Positions 8,601 through 15,203 of a stretch of DNA of 30,231 bases are shown here, in pieces; position 1 is the first letter of the stretch; each line of letters opens with the position of its first letter. A program made the translations under genes and the position numbers. Under the pieces are notes generated by a model. The model was not told the origin of the DNA, did not search any database, and was given only the letters and a program-made list of their open reading frames with translations. The stretch covers positions 1 through 30,231 of the forward strand of contig NZ_JODM01000047.1 of assembly GCF_000717995.1 (NCBI RefSeq), written 5' to 3'. Origin of the DNA: Streptomyces violaceorubidus (GTDB taxonomy: Bacteria; Actinomycetota; Actinomycetes; Streptomycetales; Streptomycetaceae).

Positions 8601-9082
8601 ACGGCGTCTCCCCGGCCGAGGACCTCGCCCGCTACACCGTCCCCGCCGAGGACAGTACCTACCGGCTGACCCTGGACAGCTCCCGGGACCCCGAGGTCGC
8701 GTCGGTGAGCACCCGGGTCAGGTCGGTGTGGACCTTCCGTTCCGCCAAGACACCGGAAGGCGCCTGGTCGGCGCTGCCCCTGTCCGCGGTCCGCTTCACG
8801 CCCCGGCTGACGTCGGCGAGCACCGCGAAGGCGGGCGTGCGGTTCGAGGTGCCCTTCCACGTCGAGGGCGCCGCGGCGGGAGAGCGGCCCCGAAGGCTCG
8901 CCTTCACCGTCTCGTACGACGGGGGGAACACCTGGCAGGCCGCCCGGGCCGTCGACGGGACGCACCTGGTCCTGCGACACCCGGCCGGCGCCGGGTCGGT
9001 CTCCCTGCGGGCCGAACTGACCGACGCCCGGGGCAACACACTGGTCCAGACGATCGAGCGGGCCTATCTCACCACCCCGTAG
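5699..9082 (+). CDS. Large secreted subtilisin-like S8 serine peptidase (first copy)
   Basis: A 1127-residue secreted protease. The ATG at 5699 follows ACAGGAG and starts a Sec signal peptide (MRRPSGHVTG, hydrophobic VALAVALVAGLTG, cleavage near QAAAS). A prodomain-like N-terminal region with TVTLITGDRV and LFDVTGLVADHYDD precedes the S8 catalytic domain. The catalytic set is complete: Asp242 (AVLDSGVDADHPDL), His274 (YGHGTHVAS), oxyanion Asn370 (VAAGNDGPG) and Ser453 (DGTSMATPHVAGA). About 600 residues of beta-rich C-terminal sequence follow, probably Fn3-like and adhesion or substrate-binding modules; no LPxTG anchor or transmembrane tail is seen, so it is likely released. Its N-terminal region and catalytic core match the second S8 gene in this window. 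Usual role in the family is extracellular protein breakdown; the substrate is unknown. Confidence 0.93.
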   Translation: MRRPSGHVTGAVALAVALVAGLTGQAAASPPAGARSGGGSSTAKVSATVTLITGDRVMMNAAGRVVRVERAKGRERVPIQVRKVAGHTRVIPGDAELPLATGRLDPRLFDVTGLVADHYDDAHRSELPLIVTFRDRAKRSTSPLTDAGARVERALPVVDGAALHAPKKRATEFWDAVTGGATGAGGEEGAGSGARFAASGVRKVWLDGTLRAALDRSVPQIGAPAAWAAGYDGTGTKVAVLDSGVDADHPDLAGQVIAEQNFSDSPDGEDRYGHGTHVASIVAGTGAESGGRYKGVAPGAKILDAKILNDRGAAEESTVLAGMEWAVSQGADVVNLSVGAADTPGTDPVEEAIDRLSADTGTLFVVAAGNDGPGEGTVNTPGSAPAALTVGAVDDADRLADSSGRGPRVGDSGVKPDLTAPGVAITAAASPGSTLEHAYPSDTPGYITLDGTSMATPHVAGAAALIAQQHPDWSGGRLKAVLTGSAEPGAYSSFQQGTGRTDVARALKQNVVTEQGPLDFGAQQWPHDDDKPVTRRLTYRNLGTQPVTLDLSVDARAVDGGPAPDGMFALSPQHLTVPAGGEASTALTADTRAGTTDGTFGGSVSAVSADGEVRVRTAVGVEREVEMYTLTLKHLDENGEPTGDAVTDVQGVDSDFHASYADEEDGEFTVRLPKGDYSLLDTVHPGFESPVHALLFQPRLRLDADTTVTLDARRARPVRATLPEPAATNIDAMIALGWQRGTGLEPGLFSYGFPDFRSFTVGQIGPALPADQAFAQYSGTWSDDAASGRTPVAYHLAWKRVGDLGGFTTEVRREQLAEVDFRVGETTAGGQGSILAQALTPTGELTSLGSPVTSDLPLHGTHYVLGDDIRWNFLVQTGAGPDDEFWTTGTYRAGRHYTERFNTGVFGPALGDTSTAPPVVTPGISRNGNVIRAYLPQYNDGSRHWNTHSGTLRESSLLADGKEVAEPDGVSPAEDLARYTVPAEDSTYRLTLDSSRDPEVASVSTRVRSVWTFRSAKTPEGAWSALPLSAVRFTPRLTSASTAKAGVRFEVPFHVEGAAAGERPRRLAFTVSYDGGNTWQAARAVDGTHLVLRHPAGAGSVSLRAELTDARGNTLVQTIERAYLTTP

Positions 9083-9117
9083 CCCCTCGGACCCGCTGCG
9101 AGCAATGCGGGTCAGTT

Positions 9118-9145
9118 CCCACACCTGTGAAACAGCAGGTGTGGG
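9118..9145 (+). terminator. Perfect 10-bp inverted repeat after the first S8 gene
   Basis: CCCACACCTG (9118-9127) and CAGGTGTGGG (9136-9145) pair perfectly around an 8-nt loop, 35 nt after the peptidase stop. The position suits a factor-independent terminator without a U-run. It could also be an operator for a dimeric regulator acting on the cupin gene. Confidence 0.5.
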
Positions 9146-9194
9146 CGTCGTATGGCGATTGCACGGAAGGTGTGATCACGGCGCCCCAGTTCGG

Positions 9195-9204
9195 CACACG
9201 TGTG
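9195..9204 (+). promoter_or_regulatory. CACACGTGTG palindrome upstream of the cupin gene
   Basis: A perfect 10-bp palindrome lies in the 275-bp gap between the S8 peptidase and the secreted cupin, about 155 nt before the cupin start. It may be a regulator half of the cupin promoter. Such short palindromes also occur by chance in GC-rich DNA, and a similar ACACACGTGTG occurs inside the S8 coding region near 5957. The rest of the gap shows no gene. Confidence 0.25.
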
Positions 9205-9357
9205 TCAACATTGGCATGGCACGCGGCACGTGGGTTTCTGCGGTTCCGGCAGTCCCCGCGGTGCCTCAGAGCGTGCGTACCGCAATCCGGCGCCTTCTCC
9301 CACTGGGGAGCAGCTCGGCTGCGCGCGCCGGACAGTCACCTGAAAGGTTCGGTTCCC

Positions 9358-9795
9358 TTGCGCAGGAATCTATTGAGGTCGGGAGCGATCGCGGCCGCGG
9401 CCGTCGCCCTGTCGTTCGGTGCGGGCACCGCGTCCGCCACTCCCGGCGGCCCGGGAGTGACGGCGAAGGTCATCTCCCAGACCACGTTCGGCGGGAAGGA
9501 CTACATCCTCCGGGAGATCACCGTTCCCCCGGGCCAGAGCACCGGCTGGCACTACCACGACGGGACCCTCTACGGTTTCGTCCAGCACGGCACGCTGAGC
9601 CACTTCGACTCCGACTGCGCGTCCGACGGGGTGTACAAGGCCGGCAGCACGCTCACGGAGCCCTCCGGTTCCCAGCACGTGCACATCGGGCGCAACCTCG
9701 GCACGACCGACATCGTCCTGGACGTGCTCTACGTGCTGCCGCACGGGGCTCCCCTGTCGGAGGACGCCCCCAACCCCGGCTGCGACTTCCAGTAG
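9358..9795 (+). CDS. Secreted small cupin-fold protein
   Basis: A 145-residue protein with a twin-Arg-containing but Sec-like signal peptide (MRRNLLRSGAIAAAAVALSF, cleavage near ASA-T at residue 27-28) and one cupin barrel. Cupin motif 1 is GWHYHDGTLYGFVQHG, with His65 and His67 as likely metal ligands, and motif 2 is PSGSQHVHIGRNLG, with His107 or His109. Two cysteines (87 and 142) could form a disulphide outside the cell. The TTG at 9358 is chosen because GAAAGG lies about 9-10 nt upstream and the signal peptide starts there; the long open frame upstream is a shadow. Cupins of this kind may be sugar-binding, dioxygenase-like or isomerase-like. The function here is not known. It converges on the NB-ARC gene across a strong hairpin. 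Confidence 0.82.
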   Translation: MRRNLLRSGAIAAAAVALSFGAGTASATPGGPGVTAKVISQTTFGGKDYILREITVPPGQSTGWHYHDGTLYGFVQHGTLSHFDSDCASDGVYKAGSTLTEPSGSQHVHIGRNLGTTDIVLDVLYVLPHGAPLSEDAPNPGCDFQ

Positions 9796-9812
9796 GACGC
9801 GGCCGTTGTCCC

Positions 9813-9840
9813 GGCCGGGCGGAGAGCGTTCCGCCCGGCC
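9813..9840. terminator. Bidirectional terminator between cupin and NB-ARC genes
   Basis: GGCCGGGCGGA (9813-9823) and TCCGCCCGGCC (9830-9840) form a perfect 11-bp stem with a 6-nt loop. It lies between two convergent genes, 18 nt after the cupin stop and 10 nt beyond the NB-ARC stop, which is the expected place for a shared terminator. Confidence 0.75.
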
Positions 9841-9849
9841 CCTCCCGGC

Positions 9850-12084
9850 TCACGGCCCGAGGGCCTCCGCCCTGGCCCGCATCTCGGCGGCGCGGGCGAC
9901 GCGCAGGCCGGTGAAGAGTTCGGCAGCCTTCAGCCAGCAAGTACGGGCCTCCTCGGTGGCTCCGCGCCGCTGGTGGACGGTGGCGAGGTTGTCGAGGGTC
10001 TCGGCCTCGTTGTAGACGTCGAGGGTCTCCTCGAAGAGGTGCCGTGCCTTCTTGAGGTCGTCGACGGCGGTGTCGAGGTCGTCGAGGCCGAGCCGGGCGA
10101 CGCCGAGGGTGCCCCAGGCCATCGCCTCGAAGCGGCGCTCCCCGGTGTCCCGGCAGACGGGCAGCGCCTCCTCGCACAGCGCGACCGCCTCCTGGTTCTC
10201 CCCCATGTCGGACACCTTGAAGGCCAGTTCGAGCAGGGCGCGGGCCAGTTCGTCCGGCCGACCGAGCGTGCGGGCGATCGTCAGGGCCGTGCGCGCGTGG
10301 CCCAGGGCCTCCTCGGGGCGCTCCAGCTTGCTGCACACCCAGGAGGCACGCCGTTCGGCACCGGTGCGGTGCTCCGCTGGGAGCCGGGACAGGTAGGGGA
10401 GGCGGGTCTCGATCAGCCCGCCGACCTCGTCGCCGCGGCCGGTCTCGATGAGGGCGCGGATCAGGTTGTGGCTGCTGCGTTCGACGGCGACGGGGTCGTC
10501 GAGCTTCAGGGCCGCGTCGAGGGCGATGCGCGTGGCGGCGATCTCCTCCGGCCAGCGTCCCGTGGTCTCGTTGTAGGACACCCACTCCAGGGCGACGTCG
10601 ATCCGGCGGCGCAGCAGCCGCGGGTCGTCCACGGCACGCAGCGCGGCCGCCGCGGTCTGCTCCTCCTGCCGGTACCAGTCCAGGGCGTCCGTCCGGTTGT
10701 CGAGCGGGACGTGGACCGCGCCCGCCGCCGGGTCGTCGGGCAGGCCGGAGCGGAACTGCTGCGTCACGTGGACGTTGGCGCTCTTGGCGTTGTGGTGCAG
10801 ATAGCTGAGCAGGCGGTCCAGGGCGCCGAGACGGTCGTCGTCGTGGTGCTCCGCGAGTTCGGCGCCGTAGGCGCGCACCAGGTCGTGGAGGACGTAGCGG
10901 CCCTCGGCGTCCCGGGAGACCAGGCTGGCCGAGGCCAGTTCGCGCAGGTGCCCGCGCGCCTGGGTCATGGGCAGCCCGGCGAGGGAGGCCGCCGCCTGGG
11001 CGGACGCGGCCGAGCCGGGGTGGAGGGACAGGTACCGGAAGAACCGGGCCGTGGCCGGGCCGAGCGCGCGGTAGGACCGGGAGAAGACGGCGCGGACGTC
11101 GACACTGCGGTCGTCGGCGGACAGCGCGTCCAGCCGGGGCCTGGCCTCGCGCAGTTCGGCGACGGCGACCCGCAGCGGGAGGCGGGGTTCGGCGCCGAGC
11201 TGGGCGCCGACGACGGCCACCGCCAGGGGCAGGTGCCCGCACAGGTGGACCAGTTCCGCGGCGGCCTCCGGTTCCGCCGCGCAGCGCTCGGCGCCGATCC
11301 TCGCGGCCAGCGCGGCGAGGGCCTCCTCGGGCGTCCACACGTCGAGGCCGACCGGTGTGGCGCCGTCGGCCGCGGCCAGGCCGAGCAGCTGGTTGCGGGA
11401 CGTGACGACGGTCAGGCATCCGGGGGCAGCGGGCAGCAGGGGTCTGACCTGCTCGGCGTCCCGGGCGTTGTCGAGGACCACGACGAGTCTGAGGGTCGCG
11501 GCCCGCTGGCGGAACAGGGCGCCGCGCTGCTCGGTCGCCGAGGGGATGTCGGTGCTGGGGACTCCGAGGCCCCGCAGGAAGACGCCGAGGGCGTCGCCCG
11601 GGTCCAGTGGTTTGCCGGAGTCGTCGAAGCCACGCAGGTTCACGTAGAGCTGGCCGTCGGGGAACCGCTCGCACATCTGGTGCGCCCAGTGCACGGCGAG
11701 GGCCGTCTTGCCGACGCCGGCCATGCCGCCGATCGAGGAGATGACGACATGGCCGCCCTGGGCGGCAGCCCGGTCCTCGAGGGCGCGCAGCTGGGCCAGC
11801 ACGCCTTCACGGCCCCGGAACACCGCGAGATCGGGTGGCAGCTGCCGGGGGACCGGACGGGTGCCCGGCCGGGCCGCCGCCACCAGGCGCCGCCGCTGCT
11901 CCTCGTCCACGTCGAGGGCGTCCATCAGCTCACCGAGTGTGGCCTGCCGCGGCAGGCTCTTGCCGCGCTCCATGTCGCTGATGGCCCGGACGCTGACGCC
12001 CGAGGCCTCGGCCAGGCTCTCCAGTGTGAGCAGTGCTCTCTGCCGTGCCTCACGCAGCAACGGACCGAACGCGTTCGTCTCCAC
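9850..12084 (-). CDS. XRE HTH / NB-ARC ATPase / TPR regulator
   Basis: A 744-residue STAND-class regulator. An N-terminal XRE helix-turn-helix (about 9-65; LLREARQRALLTLESLAEAS, then SVRAISDMERG) should bind DNA. An NB-ARC ATPase follows, with Walker A GGMAGVGKT (119-127), LRLVVVLDNARDAEQV as Walker B, and GHLPLAVAVVGAQL as the GxP motif. The C-terminal third has tetratricopeptide-like repeats (for example EALGHARTALTIARTLGRP, AVALCEEALPVCRDTGERR, DDLDTAVDDLKKARHLFEE). This is the plan of AfsR-like proteins with XRE in place of the SARP domain. Start GTG at 12084 has AGGGGG about 6 nt upstream. It is divergent from the first LAL gene with 190 bp between them. Such proteins normally regulate secondary metabolism or development. 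The target here is unknown; the neighbouring exoprotease is a candidate by position only. Confidence 0.9.
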   Translation of the reverse strand: METNAFGPLLREARQRALLTLESLAEASGVSVRAISDMERGKSLPRQATLGELMDALDVDEEQRRRLVAAARPGTRPVPRQLPPDLAVFRGREGVLAQLRALEDRAAAQGGHVVISSIGGMAGVGKTALAVHWAHQMCERFPDGQLYVNLRGFDDSGKPLDPGDALGVFLRGLGVPSTDIPSATEQRGALFRQRAATLRLVVVLDNARDAEQVRPLLPAAPGCLTVVTSRNQLLGLAAADGATPVGLDVWTPEEALAALAARIGAERCAAEPEAAAELVHLCGHLPLAVAVVGAQLGAEPRLPLRVAVAELREARPRLDALSADDRSVDVRAVFSRSYRALGPATARFFRYLSLHPGSAASAQAAASLAGLPMTQARGHLRELASASLVSRDAEGRYVLHDLVRAYGAELAEHHDDDRLGALDRLLSYLHHNAKSANVHVTQQFRSGLPDDPAAGAVHVPLDNRTDALDWYRQEEQTAAAALRAVDDPRLLRRRIDVALEWVSYNETTGRWPEEIAATRIALDAALKLDDPVAVERSSHNLIRALIETGRGDEVGGLIETRLPYLSRLPAEHRTGAERRASWVCSKLERPEEALGHARTALTIARTLGRPDELARALLELAFKVSDMGENQEAVALCEEALPVCRDTGERRFEAMAWGTLGVARLGLDDLDTAVDDLKKARHLFEETLDVYNEAETLDNLATVHQRRGATEEARTCWLKAAELFTGLRVARAAEMRARAEALGP

Positions 12085-12274
12085 CGTCCACCCCCTGATC
12101 GATCTCCGGGCAAGCCTCTCACGAGGGGGTTTCGTGCCGCTCGCCGCGGGCGGGACCAAACTGCATGTGAACTGCCTGGCCGGGCGGACCCCTGTCCGGT
12201 GGGATGAGGAACGGCCGGGAGAACGTCTCCGCGCACCCGGTGGGAGCCGTTCGCGCAGGGGAACAGGGGTCACC
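12085..12274. promoter_or_regulatory. Divergent promoter region between NB-ARC and LAL genes
   Basis: This 190-bp gap separates two divergent regulator genes, so it must hold promoters for both. I could not place -35/-10 hexamers with confidence. The plus-strand gene has an AGGGG ribosome binding site at 12265-12269. Confidence 0.45.
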
Positions 12275-15142
12275 ATGAACGCAGTCGCCGGGGCCGTCTC
12301 GCTCAGGCAATCGGCACAGCAGCACGCCGTACCACCGCCCGCACCGCCCGCCGCTCCCTCGGTCCGCGGGCGGCCGGCCGCGGACCGCCTCGTCGGTCGC
12401 GAGGGCGAACTGGGGGCCATGGAGGCGTTCCTGCGCCAGGGCCTCGCCGGCGGGGCCACGCGGACGGTGTACGGGACGGCGGGCGCGGGCAAGTCGGAGC
12501 TGCTGGAGGCCGGGGTCGAGGCCGCGGCCGACGCGGGCCTGCGCGTGCTGCGCTGTGCCGGTGCACGGGGCGCCGCTGCCGCTCCCCGCTCGGGGCTGCT
12601 GCAACTGATGTGGCCGCTTCTGGACGGTCCGCCCCCGGTCCGCGGCGCGGGTCCCCTGCGGGACCTGGAGGAGCTGCTGCTCGACGGCGCATCCGGCGCC
12701 GACGGGACACCTCTGCCCTTCCTGGTGCTCGGCGCGCTGGAGTCGGCCGCCGCCGACCGGCCGCTGCTGCTCACCGTGGACGACTTCGACGCGCTCGACG
12801 CCGCCAGCGCGGAGGTGCTGGCCTTCGTGGCGCGGCGGACGGCGGGACGGCGGCTGGCGGTGCTGATAGCCGCGCGCCACGGCTCCGGCTCCGGCCGCCG
12901 CGCGCTGCTGAGCGGCCTGCCCGAGCTGCCGCTCGGCCCGCTGTCGCCGGCGCAGTCCGCCGAACTGGTGGCCCTGCGGCGTCCGGGCTGCGACCCGCTG
13001 GCCGAACGGGAACTGCTGGCGACCGCGGCCGGAAACCCCTTGGCGCTGCTGGAACTCCCGGCGCGGACCGGGGAGTCGGTGCCCGACCTGCCCCCGTCCT
13101 CCGACCGGCTGGCCGCCGCGCTGGCGCCGGGTGCCGCGCTGCTCCCGGCGGCCACCCGGGATCTGCTGCTGGTGGCGGCCCTCCACCCGGACGGCGAGCT
13201 GCCGCTGCTGATGTCGGCCGCGGCCCGGATCGGCGGCACCGCACCGGGCTTCGAGGCGGTGGAGCGGGCCGAGCGCGAAGGGCTGGTGGTGTGCGAGGGC
13301 ACGGGGCTGCGGTTCACGCACCCCGCCGCGGCCGGAGCCGTGGTGCACGGCGTCGGCCCGGCTCGCTGCCGTACCGCGCACGCGGCCCTGGCCGAGGTGA
13401 TGGAGCGGGACCCGGTGCGCCGCGCGTGGCACTCGGCGCAGGCGGCGGAGGGGACGGACGCGGGGCTGGCCGCCCGGCTGGAGGCGGTGCACGGCGACGC
13501 GCTGGAGCGGGGTGAGCCGGTGACGGCCATCCGTATGCTGCGGCGCGCGGCGGACCTGTACACCGCGCCCGAGGACCAGGGGCGCTGTGCGCTGCTGGCC
13601 GCCCGGCTCGCCCACGACCTCGGTTCGCGGCGCATGGCGCGGATGCTGGCGCACCGGGCGCTGCGGCACCCGCTCGGGCCGCTGGGCTCCCTGTGCGCCC
13701 GGGTCCTGGCGGGGCAGCAGGACGCCACGGGGGACGAGCGGCGTTCCTGGGCGGACCCGGCGAACTGGCCCGTGCCGGAGGGCCCGGGCGAGGAGGAGCA
13801 CGCGCTGGAGCTGGCCCGGCTCACGGCGCCCGGGATCACGGCCGACGCGGAGCGGTCCGAGGCGCTGCTGGCCTTCCTCGACCGGATGCCGCGGCGGGCG
13901 GGCGATCCACGGCTGGTGCACGCCATGGCGACCGTGGGCGGCACGCGGCGCGCGGGGGTCGTCGTCGCGCGGTTGTCCGCCGCCTCGGACACGCACCTGG
14001 TCCCCGTACGCGACCTGGAGCGGCTGGGTGAGGCCGCCCTGCTGGCCGGGGCGGCACTGCGGGCGCTGGACCTCTACCGGCAGGCGGAGCACCGGTGCCG
14101 CTCCCTCGGCCTGGACGACCGGCTGCCGCACGTGTGGCTGCGGCAGGGGCTGGCGCACCTGCTCATGGGCGACTGGGGACAGGCCGGGCGGTCGTTCGCG
14201 CGGTGCGGCGAGTCGGCGCCGCACCGCGGCCGGGACCGGCTCGCGTCGGCCGCGAGCATGCTCGGACGCCTGGTGCGGGGGCTGCGGGCGGGCACGGTGC
14301 CCGTCGTCGACGCCGCGGATCTGGCGGCCGCCCGGCACTCGGTGCGGTTCGTCGACGACGTCGTCGCGGTCGCCACGGCCTGGGCACGGGTGGAGGGCGG
14401 CGACTTCACCGGTGGTCACGCCGGACTCCTCGCGCTCCTGACGGACCCGGGCCGGGCCGCCGTGGCCCGGTACGCCCTGGTCCCCTTCGCGGAGGCGGCG
14501 GAAGCGGTGGGCGCGGGCCGGGGGGCACGCGCGCTGCTGAACCGGCTGGCCGCCGAGACGAAAGAGACGGAAGAAACGGAAGCGGATCGCTCCGCGCCGC
14601 AGGCCGCGGCGGTCGCGGTGGACCTCTCCTCGCCTGTGGCCGCCGAACTCGCGGTGGCGCGGGCGGTGCTCTCGGACGGGCAGGAGGCCGACGACCGGTA
14701 CGGGCGGGCGTTCGCCATGGACCTGTCCCGACGGCCGTTCCTCGCCGCGTCCCTGCGGCTGGCCCACGGACGGCTGCTGCGGCGGCGGCGCGAGATCACC
14801 GACTCCCGGGTCACCCTGCGGCAGGCGGCGGCCGCCTTCACCGTGGCGGACGCGCGGGCGCGGGTGGCGCGCATCACCGCGGAGCTGCGCGCAGGCGGCG
14901 CGCGGACGGAGACCGCCGCGTCGGGCGGGGCCGGACCGGCCAGCGTCCGTGACCTGCTCAGCGCGCAGGAGCTGCGGATCGCCCGGCTGGCCGCACACGG
15001 TCTGTCCAACCGGGCCATCGGCGAGGAGCTGGGCCTGGCGCCGCGCACCATCGGGGCGTATCTGTACCGCATCTTCCCCCGGCTGGGGGTGACCGCGCGT
15101 ACACAACTGGTCGCGGTGCTGCGGGAAGTGCGCGACGACTGA
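12275..15142 (+). CDS. LuxR-family LAL-type ATPase transcriptional regulator (first copy)
   Basis: A 955-residue large ATP-binding LuxR regulator. The N-terminal ATPase has DRLVGREGEL, Walker A GTAGAGKS (67-74, Lys73) and a Walker B segment LLLTVDDFDALDA. A long helical middle follows. The C-terminal LuxR helix-turn-helix (about residues 890-950) reads LSAQELRIARLAAHGLSNRA and then PRTIGAYLYRIFPRLGV. ATG at 12275 has AGGGG 6 nt upstream. LAL proteins activate clustered target genes in response to a ligand and ATP; several control polyketide and sugar-uptake genes. The C-terminus is convergent with the second LAL gene, and the two HTH domains are clearly related, so they may derive from an old duplication and inversion. 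The target is unknown. Confidence 0.92.
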   Translation: MNAVAGAVSLRQSAQQHAVPPPAPPAAPSVRGRPAADRLVGREGELGAMEAFLRQGLAGGATRTVYGTAGAGKSELLEAGVEAAADAGLRVLRCAGARGAAAAPRSGLLQLMWPLLDGPPPVRGAGPLRDLEELLLDGASGADGTPLPFLVLGALESAAADRPLLLTVDDFDALDAASAEVLAFVARRTAGRRLAVLIAARHGSGSGRRALLSGLPELPLGPLSPAQSAELVALRRPGCDPLAERELLATAAGNPLALLELPARTGESVPDLPPSSDRLAAALAPGAALLPAATRDLLLVAALHPDGELPLLMSAAARIGGTAPGFEAVERAEREGLVVCEGTGLRFTHPAAAGAVVHGVGPARCRTAHAALAEVMERDPVRRAWHSAQAAEGTDAGLAARLEAVHGDALERGEPVTAIRMLRRAADLYTAPEDQGRCALLAARLAHDLGSRRMARMLAHRALRHPLGPLGSLCARVLAGQQDATGDERRSWADPANWPVPEGPGEEEHALELARLTAPGITADAERSEALLAFLDRMPRRAGDPRLVHAMATVGGTRRAGVVVARLSAASDTHLVPVRDLERLGEAALLAGAALRALDLYRQAEHRCRSLGLDDRLPHVWLRQGLAHLLMGDWGQAGRSFARCGESAPHRGRDRLASAASMLGRLVRGLRAGTVPVVDAADLAAARHSVRFVDDVVAVATAWARVEGGDFTGGHAGLLALLTDPGRAAVARYALVPFAEAAEAVGAGRGARALLNRLAAETKETEETEADRSAPQAAAVAVDLSSPVAAELAVARAVLSDGQEADDRYGRAFAMDLSRRPFLAASLRLAHGRLLRRRREITDSRVTLRQAAAAFTVADARARVARITAELRAGGARTETAASGGAGPASVRDLLSAQELRIARLAAHGLSNRAIGEELGLAPRTIGAYLYRIFPRLGVTARTQLVAVLREVRDD

Positions 15143-15203
15143 CGGGTGCGTGGGCGCGGTACGTGCGCGGTCCGTCTGCGGTCCGCGGTCGACGGGACAG
15201 GTG

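Noticed and set aside
9850..12084. NB-ARC protein as an anti-phage STAND defence protein with the S8 peptidase as effector
   Set aside because: The XRE-NB-ARC-TPR layout is that of AfsR-like transcription regulators, and the peptidases carry signal peptides and so act outside the cell.
12119..15106. 995-codon minus-strand open frame opposite the first LAL gene
   Set aside because: Composition-driven shadow; the LAL protein on the plus strand is full-length with ATPase and HTH motifs.
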